Shown: positions 41,956 through 52,072 of the stretch, in pieces | Position numbering within the stretch: the first letter of the stretch is position 1 | How the letters are laid out: each line of letters starts with the position of its first letter | Source: Saccharothrix sp. | GTDB taxonomy: Bacteria; Actinomycetota; Actinomycetes; Mycobacteriales; Pseudonocardiaceae | Length of the DNA: 64,000 nt | Direction of reading: 5' to 3' | Assembly (NCBI RefSeq): GCF_031180885.1 | Contig: NZ_JAPSLK010000016.1 | Location: 1-64,000, forward strand | Translations under genes and position numbers: made by a program | The notes under the pieces: model-generated | What the model was told of the DNA's origin: nothing | Seen by the model: the letters and a program-made list of their open reading frames with translations, nothing else | The model's database searches: none

Positions 41956-44058
41956 CTAGGACTTGCCAAGAACCCCGGCGACCTCGTCCGCGCTCCACAG
42001 CGCCGTCCCGAACAGCGGCCCCTGCGCCCCGGTCACGCCGAGCTCCCGCAGCCGCCGCGCCTCGAACTCGGTCCGGACACCCGCCGCGTACAGGGGGATG
42101 CCCAGTGTCCGGGCCCACGTGAGCAGCGCCACGGCCGCGCTCTCGTCCAGCCGGTTCGCGCCCTCGGCCAGCCCGCGCACCGGCGAGCCCTGGAACTTCA
42201 CCCCGTGCAGCGGGACCTGCCGCAGCTTGTCCACCGGGATGTTGCCGCCGCCCATCTGGTCCAGCACGAACCGCACCCCGTGCTCGGCGAGGATCGCCAA
42301 CTCCTCCGCCTGGTCCTCGTTGATCAGCGCGGGCAGTTGCTCGCCCAGCTCGAAGCGCAGCATGGACGCCGGGAGCCCGCTCTCCCGCAGCAGCCGCCGG
42401 ACCTCGGCCACCAGCTCCGGCTCCTGGCACTGCCGCGCGGTCAGGTCCATGGTCAACACGGGCGTGGCCGACCCGAACCGCCGGTACCAGGCGCCCGCGT
42501 GGTGGCACGCCTGTTCCATGGCCCACCAGCCCAGTCGCGCCGCCATCCCGGTGCACGCCGACAGCGACGCCAGCGACGCCGGGTCGAGGTAGCCCTCGGT
42601 CGGGTGGTCCCAGCCCAGCCGGGCCTCGACGGCGATCAGCGACCCGTCCGCCAGTGACCGCACTGGCTCGTAGTCGACCCGGAAGTCACCCTGCTCCAGC
42701 CCACCGGACACCGACGCGGCCAGCATCAACCGCCGCCGTTCGCGGTCGTCGCGGGCCTTGTCGTAGAGCGCCCACCGCGCCTTGCCGTCGTCCTTGGCCC
42801 ACCGCAGCGTCACGTCCGCGCACCGCATCAGCTCGGTCGCGTCCGCCCCGCGCGCCGCCTGCACGACGATGCCCACGCTCGCCGTGACGCCGATCCCGCT
42901 GTCACCCACCCAGACCGGCTCGGCGAGCAGTTCGACGGCCTCTTCGGCCAGCGTCACCACGGTCGCGATGTCCACCGGGTCGGGCACCAGCACGCCGAAC
43001 TCGTCCGGCCCGATCCGCGCGAGCTGCCCGACCCCGCCGAACACCTCCCGCAGGTGCCCGGCGACCACGTTGAGCACGCGGTCGCCCACGTCGTGCCCAA
43101 ACGCGTCGTTGACCACCCGGAACCCGTCGATGTCGAACACCACCAGCGCCAGCGTGCCGGGTCCCTTCGACCCGACCGCGCCTTCCAGCCAGCCCAGGAA
43201 CTGCATGCGGTTGGCGAGGCCGGTCTGGACGTCGTTCAGGCTCTGCCGGAGGAGTTGCGACTGGAGCGCCCGAACCTCGTCCAGGTTCTCCACCATGGCG
43301 ACGTGGTAGACGGGCGCACCGGCGTCGTCCCGGACGAGCGACACCGCGATCAGGACGTCGATCACCTCGCCGTCCGCCCGCACCATCCGCTTCTCGGCCC
43401 GCACGTGGTCCCGAACCCCGGTGGCGAGCACGGCGGTGACCTCGTCCACCGAGTCCCGGTCGTCCGGGTGCATCAGGTCGCGCGCGTCGCGCCCGGCCAA
43501 CTGCTCGGGCCGGTAGTCGAGCAGGGCGAGGAGGGCGTCGTTGAAGTCCAGGACCTCGGAGTCGAGCCCGATCACCGCGATCCCGACGGCGGCCGTCCGG
43601 AACACGGCCCGGAACTTCGCCTCACTGGCCCGCAACGCCGCCTCGGTGTCCCGGATCGTCTGCACGACCTGCGACCTGCTCCGCTCCTGCTGGTCCAGGG
43701 TCCGCTCGCGCAGGGCTTCGCTGTAGCCGGCCGCGATACCGCCGAGGACGGCCATGAGGCGGTTGGTGTGCTTCGCCGGGAAGGTCTCCAACAGGTGCTC
43801 ACCGACGAACGCCAGGGTTCGTTCGAGGGCGGACGGGGACGTGAACCCGTGTTCGACCAGCCCACGTCCGACTTCTTGGGCTTGGGCGGTGGCCTGGTCT
43901 GTCATGAGGGCGGTGTGCAGTCGGTCGGCCAGCCCGTTGAGCGCGACCTGGTTTTCGAGCAGGTCCGACCCGAGCACGGCGGCCCATTCCCGGACGAACC
44001 CGTCCCCGTCGCGGGCGAACGCCCCGCGCGCCACGCCTGCCTGGTCGACCATCATCAT
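41956..44058 (-). CDS. PAS-GGDEF-EAL protein with degenerate active sites
   Basis: 700 aa from the ATG at 44058; the frame stays open to a GTG at 44166, but that stretch looks non-coding. Order: N-terminal helical region, PAS domain (FRTAAVGIAVIGLDSEVLDF), GGDEF domain whose signature reads ARIGPDEFGVLV, then an EAL domain whose signature reads VEARLGWDHP. GPDEF for GGDEF and EAR for EAL, plus loss of downstream EAL metal ligands (VLDQMGGGN where DDFG is usual), suggest loss of cyclic di-GMP synthesis and cleavage. It may bind the nucleotide or act by protein contact. Confidence 0.85.
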   Translation of the reverse strand: MMMVDQAGVARGAFARDGDGFVREWAAVLGSDLLENQVALNGLADRLHTALMTDQATAQAQEVGRGLVEHGFTSPSALERTLAFVGEHLLETFPAKHTNRLMAVLGGIAAGYSEALRERTLDQQERSRSQVVQTIRDTEAALRASEAKFRAVFRTAAVGIAVIGLDSEVLDFNDALLALLDYRPEQLAGRDARDLMHPDDRDSVDEVTAVLATGVRDHVRAEKRMVRADGEVIDVLIAVSLVRDDAGAPVYHVAMVENLDEVRALQSQLLRQSLNDVQTGLANRMQFLGWLEGAVGSKGPGTLALVVFDIDGFRVVNDAFGHDVGDRVLNVVAGHLREVFGGVGQLARIGPDEFGVLVPDPVDIATVVTLAEEAVELLAEPVWVGDSGIGVTASVGIVVQAARGADATELMRCADVTLRWAKDDGKARWALYDKARDDRERRRLMLAASVSGGLEQGDFRVDYEPVRSLADGSLIAVEARLGWDHPTEGYLDPASLASLSACTGMAARLGWWAMEQACHHAGAWYRRFGSATPVLTMDLTARQCQEPELVAEVRRLLRESGLPASMLRFELGEQLPALINEDQAEELAILAEHGVRFVLDQMGGGNIPVDKLRQVPLHGVKFQGSPVRGLAEGANRLDESAAVALLTWARTLGIPLYAAGVRTEFEARRLRELGVTGAQGPLFGTALWSADEVAGVLGKS

Positions 44059-44289
44059 CCAGCTCTTGAACGCCCGATCCTCGTGGGACCCACCCGGTTG
44101 CCGGCCTTGTCGGGCGATCAGATCACCGCGATGGCCGCACTTGCGCAATTCCCGATCGAATGTCACTCGAATGGAGCACGGTGGGTGCGCCGACCGGCGT
44201 CGAGCTTACTGGGGTCGCGCCGAACCCGCGCAGCCGGACCTTGTTGCCAACTCATGGCGAATTAACCGCCCCGGTGGCCGGCTCCCAGC

Positions 44290-44715
44290 CTTGTGGGAGA
44301 GCCGACGCCCGTCCCTGAAGGCGCGATGCGTCCCTGAAGGCGCGAAGCGTCCCCGAAAGCGCGATGCGCGTTCATTCTCCAGGAGGGTGGAGCGCGTTGC
44401 GTATACACGCGCGCAGCGTGGACTTGAGCAGCGAAGCGCCGGTCTAAAGATCAAAAGCGCCTCACCGGCGGGCGAGCCGCCAAGGATGACACAACTACAA
44501 CTGCGGGGGCTTCTTGCTTGTGCCATCCCCGCATGACCCGGCAAAGCCGACCACATTTTTGGTCGGGTGCCGCTGAAAATTTTGCTCGTTCCTCACAAAT
44601 TTCCGGCTGCACCCGGCCAAAAATGTGGTAGCCCTTCGGGCGGGCCATACGGGGATGACACAAGCAAGAAGCCCGAGTTGAGGTGTGTGCCCCGGCGGCA
44701 CGCCAGAAGGCGCTG
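44290..44715. repeat. Mosaic palindromic repeat, copy B
   Basis: An inverted, near-identical copy of the 12-kb element. The 168-bp palindrome is 44507-44674, with gggcttcttgcttgtgcc at one end and cacaagcaagaagccc at the other, and ccacatttttggtcgggtgc inside. The flank at 44456-44505 (gagccgccaaggatgacaca) and 44676-44715 match copy A as well. The stretch 44290-44450 has gcgaagcg- and ccctgaaggcgcgatgcgt-type repeats. No gene is seen in 44059-44806. Confidence 0.85.
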
Positions 44716-44806
44716 TGCGCCGAAGAGCAGGGCGCTGTGCGCCGAAGAGCAGGGCGCTGCGCGCCAAGAGCGGAGGTTGGGTTGGGTGTCGTGTTCAAGG
44801 GGTGGA

Positions 44807-45709
44807 TCAGCGGTGTTCTGGTGGGCTGATCTGCGACTCCGGGATGGCGGAAGCCGTGGTGCCCCACTTCTCCAGGATGCGTTGGTACGTCCCGTCCTTG
44901 ATGAGCTTGTTCACCGCCGCCTGGAACGCCGGTGTCAGCGCGGAGCCCTTCTGGAACGCGAACCCGACGTCCAAGCGCTTGAACTCGTTCAGGAACTTCA
45001 GGTTCGGCTGGTTGGCCGCCGCGTGTCGCAGACCGTTGATCGTGCTCATGATGACGTCGAAGTGCCGCTGTTGAAGGCCCAGGAAGATGGCGGCGTTCTC
45101 CGAGAAGGTCAGAACCTCGTACGGCGGCTTGCCCGCCGCTGGGCAGGTGGGTTTTTCGCGTTCCAACGTGGCCTCGAACGTTGTGCCGGCGCCCACCGCG
45201 ATCTTCAGGCCGCAGAGTTGTTGGAGGCTGGCGACCTCCGGAAGGCGAGTGTCGTCCTTGCGGACGGCGAAGCCCTGGCCGTCGTTGATGTAGGTGACGA
45301 AGTCGATCGTCTTGAGGCGGGCCTCGGTGACGCCGAAGTTGCCGGTGCCGACCTCGTACTTGCCCGACGTCAACGCCGGCAGGATGGCCTCGAAGCTGGC
45401 CACCTCGCGTTCCACTCTCACACCCAGCACCTTGGCAACCGCCTCGGCGATGTCGATGTCCTGGCCGAGCACGGTCTTGTTGTCCTCGGCGTAGTACGAC
45501 GACGGCGGCTGGCCACCGACCGACGAGCCGAACTTCACGACTCCGGCGCGGCGGGTCGCCTCCGGGAGCAGAGCGGCGATGGCGTCGTCCTTCTGGACGG
45601 TCGACAGCACGTCCGTGGTTGGTTGGGTGCCGGGGCTTGCCTGGGGCGCGTTGCAGGAGACGACCAAGGTCAACAAGGCCGTCAGCATCAGGAGGGTGCG
45701 GGTGGTCAT
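44807..45709 (-). CDS. ABC transporter substrate-binding lipoprotein
   Basis: 300 aa. Lipoprotein signal with lipobox LLTLVVSC (Cys19). Family 3 periplasmic binding fold: GVVKFGSSVGGQPPSSYYAE, the TIDFVTYINDGQGFAVRKDD region, and a second lobe ending LIKDGTYQRILEKWG. It should feed the permease/ATPase at 47178-48769. Its ATG overlaps the stop of the monooxygenase gene by four bases, linking uptake with oxidation. Ligand likely a sulfonate, sulfone or amino acid-like sulfur compound (inference). Confidence 0.9.
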   Translation of the reverse strand: MTTRTLLMLTALLTLVVSCNAPQASPGTQPTTDVLSTVQKDDAIAALLPEATRRAGVVKFGSSVGGQPPSSYYAEDNKTVLGQDIDIAEAVAKVLGVRVEREVASFEAILPALTSGKYEVGTGNFGVTEARLKTIDFVTYINDGQGFAVRKDDTRLPEVASLQQLCGLKIAVGAGTTFEATLEREKPTCPAAGKPPYEVLTFSENAAIFLGLQQRHFDVIMSTINGLRHAAANQPNLKFLNEFKRLDVGFAFQKGSALTPAFQAAVNKLIKDGTYQRILEKWGTTASAIPESQISPPEHR

Positions 45710-46836
45710 GCGTCCACCGCGATTGATTCGCGTTGTGCCGCAGCGGCTTTCGTGCGGGTTCGGTCGCGTTTGGCGACCTCTTCGCGGACGATCGGGATGA
45801 CGTACCGGCCGAAGTCGATGGCGTCGTTCAAGGTGTCGTAACCGCGAGCCGAGAAGATGTCGACACCTAGGTCGTAGTAGTCCAGCAGGGCTTGGGCGAC
45901 GGTTTCCGGGGTGCCCACGAGAGCGTTGGAGTTGCCGGCACCGCCGGTCGCGGCTGCGGTCGGTGTCCACAGTGCACGGTCGAAGCGTTCGCCGCGCGCG
46001 GCGATCTCCAGAAGGCGTTGCGAACCGGTGTTTTGGGGGTTGGTTGGAGAATGCCTGCGGGGACCGACTGAGGTGCGGTGCTTGATGGCGTCGACTGTTC
46101 GATGTGCTTTTTCCCAGGCCAGGGCCTCGGTCGGGGCGAGGATGGGACGGAAGGCCACCTGGATGCGTGGGGTGTCGGTGCGGCCGGCGGCCAGCGCGGC
46201 CTGTTTCACCGACTCGATCTGGGCGGCGGTGTCGGCCAAGGGTTCGCCCCACAGGCAGAAGATGTCCGCCACCGCACCACCAGCCCGGTAGGCGGCGGGG
46301 GAGGAGCCGCCGAAGGACACGTTCGGCCTCGGCTGCTGCACGGGGAAGACGTCGCTGACGAAGTCGGCGAAGCGGTAGTGCCTGCCCTCGTGGTCGAACG
46401 GGGTGGTTGACGTCCACGCCTGCTTGACGATCCGGATGTACTCCTCGGTGCGCGAGTACCGGTCGTCCTTGGTCAGGTAGTCGCCCTCGCGCTGCTGCTC
46501 GTGGTCGGTGCCGCCGGTGATGAAGTGCACGGTCAGCCGGCCGTCGGAGATCCGGTCGAGCGTGGCGAACGTCTTCGCGGCGAACGTCGGGTAGGACACG
46601 TTCGGCCGGTGCGCCAACAGGATCTGGAGCTCGTCCAGCTCCGTGGCGACGAACGCGGCGGCCTGCGCCGGGTCCGGCGAGCCCGAGCCGTAGGCGAACA
46701 GCACTCGGTCCCAGCCGTGCTCCTCGTGCGCGCGGGCCAGCCGCAGGGTGTAGTCCTTGTCGAACGACGCACCGCTCCGGGCGTGCGTCTCGGAGCCGTC
46801 GTTGGTGCCGCCGATCCCCAGGAACTCAACAGGCAC
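45706..46836 (-). CDS. LLM-class FMNH2-dependent monooxygenase (SsuD/SfnG-like)
   Basis: 376 aa from the GTG at 46836 (GGAAGG seven bases upstream), giving the usual family start VEFLGIGGTNDGSETH. The luciferase-like barrel shows EEHGWDRVLFAYGSGSPDPA, VHFITGGTDHEQQREGDYLT and RYSRTEEYIRIVKQAW. Relatives use FMNH2 and oxygen to split C-S bonds of alkanesulfonates or sulfones. It sits behind a Cys-ending leader peptide. The reductase genes that would supply FMNH2 are broken at 51.4-52.1 kb. Confidence 0.9.
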   Translation of the reverse strand: MPVEFLGIGGTNDGSETHARSGASFDKDYTLRLARAHEEHGWDRVLFAYGSGSPDPAQAAAFVATELDELQILLAHRPNVSYPTFAAKTFATLDRISDGRLTVHFITGGTDHEQQREGDYLTKDDRYSRTEEYIRIVKQAWTSTTPFDHEGRHYRFADFVSDVFPVQQPRPNVSFGGSSPAAYRAGGAVADIFCLWGEPLADTAAQIESVKQAALAAGRTDTPRIQVAFRPILAPTEALAWEKAHRTVDAIKHRTSVGPRRHSPTNPQNTGSQRLLEIAARGERFDRALWTPTAAATGGAGNSNALVGTPETVAQALLDYYDLGVDIFSARGYDTLNDAIDFGRYVIPIVREEVAKRDRTRTKAAAAQRESIAVDA

Positions 46837-46943
46837 GTCGAAACCTTCCACTGAGAGTGGCAAGAAAACAGAGAAGAGGGTGGAAACGCCGACGCCCCAA
46901 GGCGTTGAGGGAGACGCGTGGGTCGGCCGAAGAAGAGGGCGTG

Positions 46944-47018
46944 TCAGAGCGGACAGGAGGAGGACCACACCCGACCGAAGTCGATGTGGCCGCGAATGAC
47001 CAGCCGCAGGATGTCCAC
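46944..47018 (-). CDS. Putative sulfur-regulated leader peptide
   Basis: A 24-aa frame from a GTG at 47018 ends RGHIDFGRVWSSSCPL. It matches the RHVDLxRVSSxxC-type leader peptides found before actinobacterial sulfur genes, where Cys supply tunes downstream expression. It ends 107 bp before the monooxygenase start, on the same strand. In 46837-47177 I found no SAM or other riboswitch consensus. The divergent permease operon starts at 47178. Confidence 0.65.
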   Translation of the reverse strand: MDILRLVIRGHIDFGRVWSSSCPL

Positions 47019-47177
47019 GGAACCAGTGCAGCAGCGGACGGACAGATCGTCAACGGCGGTTCGACGGGCGTCCAAATCGCGGAATCCCTTGACGGGCAGC
47101 GTTGTCGCGCGCATACGATCACCGTGCGGCGTTGAGGGACGCGGCACCATCCACCCCCTCCTGCGCTGGAGCAGCCG

Positions 47178-48011
47178 ATGAGCGCTTCGACCGTCGCCCC
47201 TCCCGCCCCAGGTCGCACCACCGCCGAGATCGTGCCGTTGCGCCGTCCGTGGCGGTGGGTTTCCGCCGCGCTGGTGCTGGCCGCCGTGCTGGCGTTCGCG
47301 TGGTCGGCGGTGACCAACGAGCAGTTCCAGTGGGCCGTGGTGGCCCAGTACTTCACCGCCGAGGCCGTTCTGCGCGGGCTCGGCCTCACCCTGTGGCTCA
47401 CCGCGCTGACCGTGGTGCTGGGCTTCGTGATCGGCGGCGTGCTGGCCGTCATGCGGTTGTCCGGCAACCCGGTGCTGGTCGGCGTGAGCTGGGGCTACGT
47501 CTGGCTGTTCCGGTCGGTGCCGCTGCTGGTGCAGCTGCTGTTCTGGTTCAACATCGGCGCGCTGTACCCGGCGCTGTCCGGCGCCACGCCGGTCATCGGG
47601 CCGGTCACCGCGGTCGTCATCGGCCTGGTGCTGCACGAAGCGGCGTACGCGGCCGAGATCGTGCGCGGCGGCATCCTGTCCGTGGACGCGGGGCAGGTCG
47701 AAGCGGCGAAGGCACTGGGCATGCGCGGCGGTCGGGTGCTGCGCCGGATCGTGCTGCCGCAGGCCATGCGGGCCATCATCCCGGCCGCGGGCAACCTGCT
47801 CATCGGCACGTTGAAGGGCACGTCGATCGTGAGCGTGCTGGCCGTGCAGGACCTCCTGTACTCGGTGCAGCTCATCTACAACCGCAACTACCTGATCATC
47901 CCGTTGCTGCTGGTCGCCACCGCCTGGTACGTCGTCGTCACCAGCCTGCTCGGCATCGGCCAGCACTACGTGGAGCGCTACTACTCGCGCGGCGCGGGGA
48001 GGCTGTCGTGA
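47178..48011 (+). CDS. Amino-acid-type ABC transporter permease
   Basis: 277 aa, about five or six helices. The HAAMT-type start ([20 protein letters not shown]), [18 protein letters not shown], and the EAA loop [20 protein letters not shown] are the marks of polar amino acid permeases. It overlaps the ATPase GTG by four bases (GTGA). Divergent from the leader/monooxygenase/binding-protein operon, with which it forms one functional unit. Confidence 0.92.
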   Translation: MSASTVAPPAPGRTTAEIVPLRRPWRWVSAALVLAAVLAFAWSAVTNEQFQWAVVAQYFTAEAVLRGLGLTLWLTALTVVLGFVIGGVLAVMRLSGNPVLVGVSWGYVWLFRSVPLLVQLLFWFNIGALYPALSGATPVIGPVTAVVIGLVLHEAAYAAEIVRGGILSVDAGQVEAAKALGMRGGRVLRRIVLPQAMRAIIPAAGNLLIGTLKGTSIVSVLAVQDLLYSVQLIYNRNYLIIPLLLVATAWYVVVTSLLGIGQHYVERYYSRGAGRLS

Positions 48012-48769
48012 CGGTCGCCGTCCAGGTCACCGATCTGCACAAGAGCTTCGGCGGCACACCGGTGCTGCGGGGCGTGGACCTGACCGTGCCGCGCGGCTCG
48101 GTCACCTGCGTGATCGGCCCGTCCGGGTCGGGCAAGTCGACGCTGCTGCGCTGCCTGAACCACCTGGAGAAGCAGGACCGCGGCGAGATCGAGGTCGACG
48201 GCGTCCTCATCGGCTACCGGCGGCACCGCGGGAAGCTGTACGAGCTGAAGGAACGCGAGATCGCGCGGCAGCGGGCCGGGATCGGCATGGTGTTCCAGGG
48301 TTTCCACCTGTTCGCGCACCTGACCGTGCTGGAGAACGTGGTGGAGGCGCCGGTCGGGGTGGCCGGGGTGCCGCGCGCGGAGGCCGAGGAGCCGGCGCGC
48401 TCGTTGATCGCACGGGTCGGGCTGGCCGGGCGTGAGGACGCCTACCCGCGGCAGCTGTCCGGTGGCCAGCAGCAACGGGTGGCGATCGCGCGTGCGCTGG
48501 CCATGCGGCCCGCGGTGATGCTGTTCGACGAGCCGACGTCCGCGCTGGACCCGGAGCTGGTGGGCGAGGTGCTGGCGGTGATCCGGGACCTCGCGGCGGA
48601 CGGCATGACGATGGTCGTGGTGACCCACGAGATCGGCTTCGCGCGGTCGGTCGCGGACCACGTGGTGTTCCTGGACGAAGGGGTCGTGGTCGAGTCCGGG
48701 CCGCCGGCGGAGGTGCTGGACCATCCCCGGCACGCGCGGACCCGCGAGTTCCTGGCGCTGGTGCGATGA
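48008..48769 (+). CDS. Amino-acid-type ABC transporter ATP-binding protein
   Basis: 253 aa. Walker [13 protein letters not shown]-loop [12 protein letters not shown], signature [15 protein letters not shown], Walker [14 protein letters not shown] and H-loop [10 protein letters not shown] are all canonical. It energises the permease just upstream. The stop overlaps the ATG of the FAD protein gene (ATGA). Confidence 0.94.
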   Translation: MTVAVQVTDLHKSFGGTPVLRGVDLTVPRGSVTCVIGPSGSGKSTLLRCLNHLEKQDRGEIEVDGVLIGYRRHRGKLYELKEREIARQRAGIGMVFQGFHLFAHLTVLENVVEAPVGVAGVPRAEAEEPARSLIARVGLAGREDAYPRQLSGGQQQRVAIARALAMRPAVMLFDEPTSALDPELVGEVLAVIRDLAADGMTMVVVTHEIGFARSVADHVVFLDEGVVVESGPPAEVLDHPRHARTREFLALVR

Positions 48770-50589
48770 GCGTCGTCGTGTTCGCCGGGGCCGGGCCGCG
48801 CACGTCCGGGTTGCTGGAACGGTTGGGGGCCAACGCTCCCGAGCTGTTCGACGGTCCGCTGGAGGTGCACCTGGTGGACCCGTTCCCGGTGGGGGCGGGG
48901 CGGGTGTGGCGGCACGAGCAGTCGCCGTTGCTGCGGATGAACTCGATGGCAGAGGACGTCACAATGTTCACCGATTCGTCGGTGGCGTGTGACGGTCCGG
49001 TGCGACCGGGGCCTTCTTTGGCGGAGTGGGACGTGTCCACTGTGGAGCTTGATGCCGAAGTGCGGGCGGAGTTGGCCGCGATGGGGCCGACGTCGTTCCC
49101 GAGTCGGCGGGTGCAGAGCGCTTACCTGAAGTGGTTCCACGAGTTGGCGGTGGAGTCGTTGCCCGCGGGGAGTTCGGTGCACGTCCACCCGACCCGGGTG
49201 GTGCGGGTGACCGGGTCGTCCGGGGTGCGGCAACGGGTGTGGCTCGCGGGGCGGGCCGGGCCGCTGGTGGCGGACGTGGTGGTGTTCGCGTTGGGGCACC
49301 TGGACACCGCGCTGTCGCCGGAGCACGCGGCCTTGCGCGACTACGCCGAGGAGTACGGTCTGACGTTCGTGCCGCCGGCGTACACGGCGGACGTGGACCT
49401 GTCCGTTGTGCCGGCGGGTGAGGACGTGGTGGTGCGGGGGATGGGGTTGGCGTTCATCGACCTGGTGGTGCTGCTGGCCGAAGGGCGCGGCGGCACGTTC
49501 GTCCGGGTGGACGAGACGCTGCACTACCTGCCGTCCGGGCGTGAGCCCCGGTTGCACGTCGGTTCACGGCGCGGGGTGCCGTACCACTCGAAGACCGGGT
49601 ACCGGTTACGGGGCGCGGCTCCCGAGGGGCCGCGGTTCTTCGTGGCGTCGGAGCTGCTGGCGCGGCCGGGGGAGATCGACTTCCGGTTGCACGTGTGGCC
49701 GTTGATCGCCAAGGACGTGGCTTACGGGTACTACCGGGAGTTGTTCACCGGGCACCCGTCGCGGGTGCGGATGGCGTGGGAGGAGTTCGCCGGTCGGTTC
49801 GCGGAGTTGGACTGGTACAGCTCGGAGATGCGAGGGTTGGCGGAGGAAGCGGTTCCGGGGGTTGTGGACCGGTTGGACTTCGAGCACCTGGACCGGCCGA
49901 TTGACGGGTTGGCGTTCGATTCGGCTGATGGGTTCCAGGAGTTCCTGCGGTCGTATGTGGCGGCGGATGTGGCGCGCCGGTCGGATCCTGCGTTCAGCGC
50001 TGATTTGGGTGGGTTTTTGGCTTTGTTGACGGCGTACGGGCAGTTGTCCGTGCTGGCGGCTTCGGGGCGGTTGACCGGTGAGGACGGGTGGTGGCACGGG
50101 TTCTTCAGCTACTTCGCGTCCGGGCCGCCGCCGGACCGGTTGGAGGAACTGCTGGCGTTGTCGCGCGCGGGGGTGGTGCGGTTCCTCGGGGCGGACATGT
50201 GGGTGGAGGCCATGGACGGGGTGTTCCTGGCGGGTAGTGCGAGCGTGCCGGGGGAGGTGGTGCGGGCCAGGGGGTTGATCGAGGCTCGGCTGCCCGCGCA
50301 CACGTTGTCGGCGACGGCGGAGCCGTTGTTGTGTTCGTTGCTGGCTTCGGGGGAGGTCCAGGACCGGGCAGGGTTGGTTGCCGTGGATCCGGTGGACAGC
50401 CGGGTGTTGGACGCTTCAGGGGTCGCCCATGCGCGGCGGTTCGCCGTGGGGCCTTACACGACCAACAAGGCACAGGCTGCCTTTGCGCGACCCAACACCA
50501 ACAACCCGGCGTTTCGGCAGAACGATGCGGTGGCGCGGGCGGTGTTGGGTTTTCTGGCGGCATCGGCGGTGGACGAGTCGGTGGCTTAG
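48766..50589 (+). CDS. FAD/NAD(P)-binding protein (FAD_NAD_bind_9 type)
   Basis: 607 aa. The start [20 protein letters not shown] is the dinucleotide motif of the HpnW/FAD_NAD_bind_9 group; a second [19 protein letters not shown] motif is in the middle. The C-terminus has [20 protein letters not shown]. Such proteins appear beside organosulfur transporters and LLM monooxygenases but have no proven reaction. It is the last gene of the permease-ATPase operon by a four-base overlap. It might supply reduced flavin now that the neighbouring reductases are dead (speculative). Confidence 0.8.
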   Translation: MSVVVFAGAGPRTSGLLERLGANAPELFDGPLEVHLVDPFPVGAGRVWRHEQSPLLRMNSMAEDVTMFTDSSVACDGPVRPGPSLAEWDVSTVELDAEVRAELAAMGPTSFPSRRVQSAYLKWFHELAVESLPAGSSVHVHPTRVVRVTGSSGVRQRVWLAGRAGPLVADVVVFALGHLDTALSPEHAALRDYAEEYGLTFVPPAYTADVDLSVVPAGEDVVVRGMGLAFIDLVVLLAEGRGGTFVRVDETLHYLPSGREPRLHVGSRRGVPYHSKTGYRLRGAAPEGPRFFVASELLARPGEIDFRLHVWPLIAKDVAYGYYRELFTGHPSRVRMAWEEFAGRFAELDWYSSEMRGLAEEAVPGVVDRLDFEHLDRPIDGLAFDSADGFQEFLRSYVAADVARRSDPAFSADLGGFLALLTAYGQLSVLAASGRLTGEDGWWHGFFSYFASGPPPDRLEELLALSRAGVVRFLGADMWVEAMDGVFLAGSASVPGEVVRARGLIEARLPAHTLSATAEPLLCSLLASGEVQDRAGLVAVDPVDSRVLDASGVAHARRFAVGPYTTNKAQAAFARPNTNNPAFRQNDAVARAVLGFLAASAVDESVA

Positions 50590-50592
50590 GGG

Positions 50593-51366
50593 TTAGAACC
50601 GGCGTCGGCGGATCTTTTCGATGGCGCCGGAGCGCAGGTCGGTCGTTTTTAGGGCGTAGTCGCCGTTGCGGAGGTGTTTGGTCACCGGGTAGCCGCGGAC
50701 GGATGCCGGGAGGTAGGAGCGGAGGGTGTGGCGCATGGCGGGGTCGTGCTCGTAGTGCTCGCCCCAGTCCGGGTCGTCGGTGCCGAAGAGGAGGTAGTGG
50801 TCGGTGGGGACCAGCTCGATCGGGTCCGGGACGCGGCCGGCGTGGCTGTGCAGGCCGGGGAGGACGACCAGGTCCGGGTCGGTGGGGCGGTACCAGAGCA
50901 GCAGCGGCTTGGACCGGCGGGCCTCCGCGTTGTCGAAGCAGCACAACGCGATCGCGTGGCCGGGGAAGGTGTCGGCGTAGAACTCGAGCAGGTCCGGGGA
51001 CAGGGTTGGGCGTCGGCTGGGCGGGACGGCTTCGAGTGCCGTCGGGATGTGCGTCGGGTTCGGGGCCAGGACGACGGTGTAGACGTCGTGCGGGACGATC
51101 GAGGCTTGGGCTGGGAGTTCGAGCGAGTAGAAGTCGGGCTCCGTGGGCTCGCGCAGGCGGGTCAGGAGGTCGGTGCTCCGGCCGGTGGGGATGAGGTTCA
51201 GGCTGTTCGTCGGCAGGTGCAGGATCAGGCAGTTCGGGCCGTCCACGTGGTTGACGGCGGTGTTCTGGTGGCCGAACACGGTGATCGGGCCGTGCTCGGG
51301 GTGATCACGCAGGCCCGCGTACAGGATCGTGTGGCTGAAGCAGGCTGTACCGCTGGAAACGCACAC
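50593..51366 (-). CDS. Hypothetical protein, 257 aa
   Basis: It is read from a GTG at 51366 (CVSSGTACFSHTILYAGLRD), without a clear ribosome site, and ends TTDLRSGAIEKIRRRRF. It is soluble, with two beta-rich halves (PNCLILHLPTNSLNLIPTGR; SKPLLLWYRPTDPDLVVLPG). No known motif is seen. Codon use is typical of the genome. Its start abuts the flavin reductase pseudogene on the same strand. Confidence 0.7.
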   Translation of the reverse strand: MCVSSGTACFSHTILYAGLRDHPEHGPITVFGHQNTAVNHVDGPNCLILHLPTNSLNLIPTGRSTDLLTRLREPTEPDFYSLELPAQASIVPHDVYTVVLAPNPTHIPTALEAVPPSRRPTLSPDLLEFYADTFPGHAIALCCFDNAEARRSKPLLLWYRPTDPDLVVLPGLHSHAGRVPDPIELVPTDHYLLFGTDDPDWGEHYEHDPAMRHTLRSYLPASVRGYPVTKHLRNGDYALKTTDLRSGAIEKIRRRRF

Positions 51367-51377
51367 GAGATCGCATT

Positions 51378-51843
51378 TTAGGCCACCGAGGTGTAGCGGC
51401 CCTGGAAGCGGACCAGGGGCGGGTTGCCCGTTTGGTGCTGGATCTCGACCGGTTCGCCGACGAGGGCTACGTGGTCGCCCACGGCGATCCGGCGGGCCGT
51501 GCGGCAGCGCAGGCGGAGGGGTGCGTCGAGCAGGTGCGGGACACCGTCCACATCGGACTACCAGCGAGTGGCTGGGCCGAAGCGGTCGGAACCGGTGCGG
51601 GCGAACAGGTCTGAGAGCGCGGTCTGGCCGGAGTGCAGGAGGTGGACCGCGAACAGGGGTGCGGTGCGCAGGACCGGCCAGGCGGATGCGCCTTCGGCGA
51701 TCCAGACCACGACCATCGGGGGGGTGGAGGCTTGCGGAGGTGAAGGAACTGACCGTGACGCCTACCGGGCCGTCCGGGCCGGTGGCGGTGACGATGCCGA
51801 CCGCTTGTGGGAAGTCGTGCAGAGCTGTGCGGAGGTCGGTCAT
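51378..51843 (-). pseudogene. Flavin reductase domain protein, disrupted
   Basis: From the ATG at 51843 the frame reads MTDLRTALHDFPQAVGIVTA and GVTVSSFTSASL, then breaks at a run of seven Cs (51718-51724). The next frame carries PMVVVWIAEGASAWPVLRTA and LFARTGSDRFGPATRW, then an in-frame TAG (51558-51560), then RTARRIAVGDHVALVGEPVE to a TAA at 51378. One insertion plus one nonsense codon show decay. The intact ancestor would reduce FMN for the LLM monooxygenase. Confidence 0.88.
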
Positions 51844-52062
51844 CGTGCCACCGCGGCCGTTGTCGCGAACCAACCGGCGTCCGCGAGTTGCTCGGTGAGG
51901 GCGGTGATCAGGACGGTTTGGTCTGCTGCCAACGCCGACTCGTTGACGAAGAGGCCTCGTCCGGGGACGGATGCGCCCAGCTCTACCAGTAGTGGTTTGA
52001 GGTGTACTTCCACGGCCAGTGCGTGCTTGTCCGCTGCGGCGACCAGTAGCGGGACTGCGACC
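51840..52062 (-). pseudogene. NADPH-dependent FMN reductase (SsuE-like), 5'-truncated
   Basis: The minus frame ends at a TGA (51840-51842) that overlaps the ATG of the flavin reductase remnant. It reads VAVPLLVAAADKHALAVEVH, LKPLLVELGASVPGRGLFVN and ALTEQLADAGWFATTAAVAR, the C-terminal third of SsuE-type reductases. The homology stops at about 52062, ten bases before the gcgctctcaag repeat tract. About two thirds of the gene is gone. Confidence 0.85.
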
Positions 52063-52072
52063 TTCCCTCAGC

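Noticed and set aside
46837..47160. SAM-type riboswitch before the monooxygenase operon
   Set aside because: I could not find the conserved core of any SAM class on either strand; the leader peptide explains the gap better.
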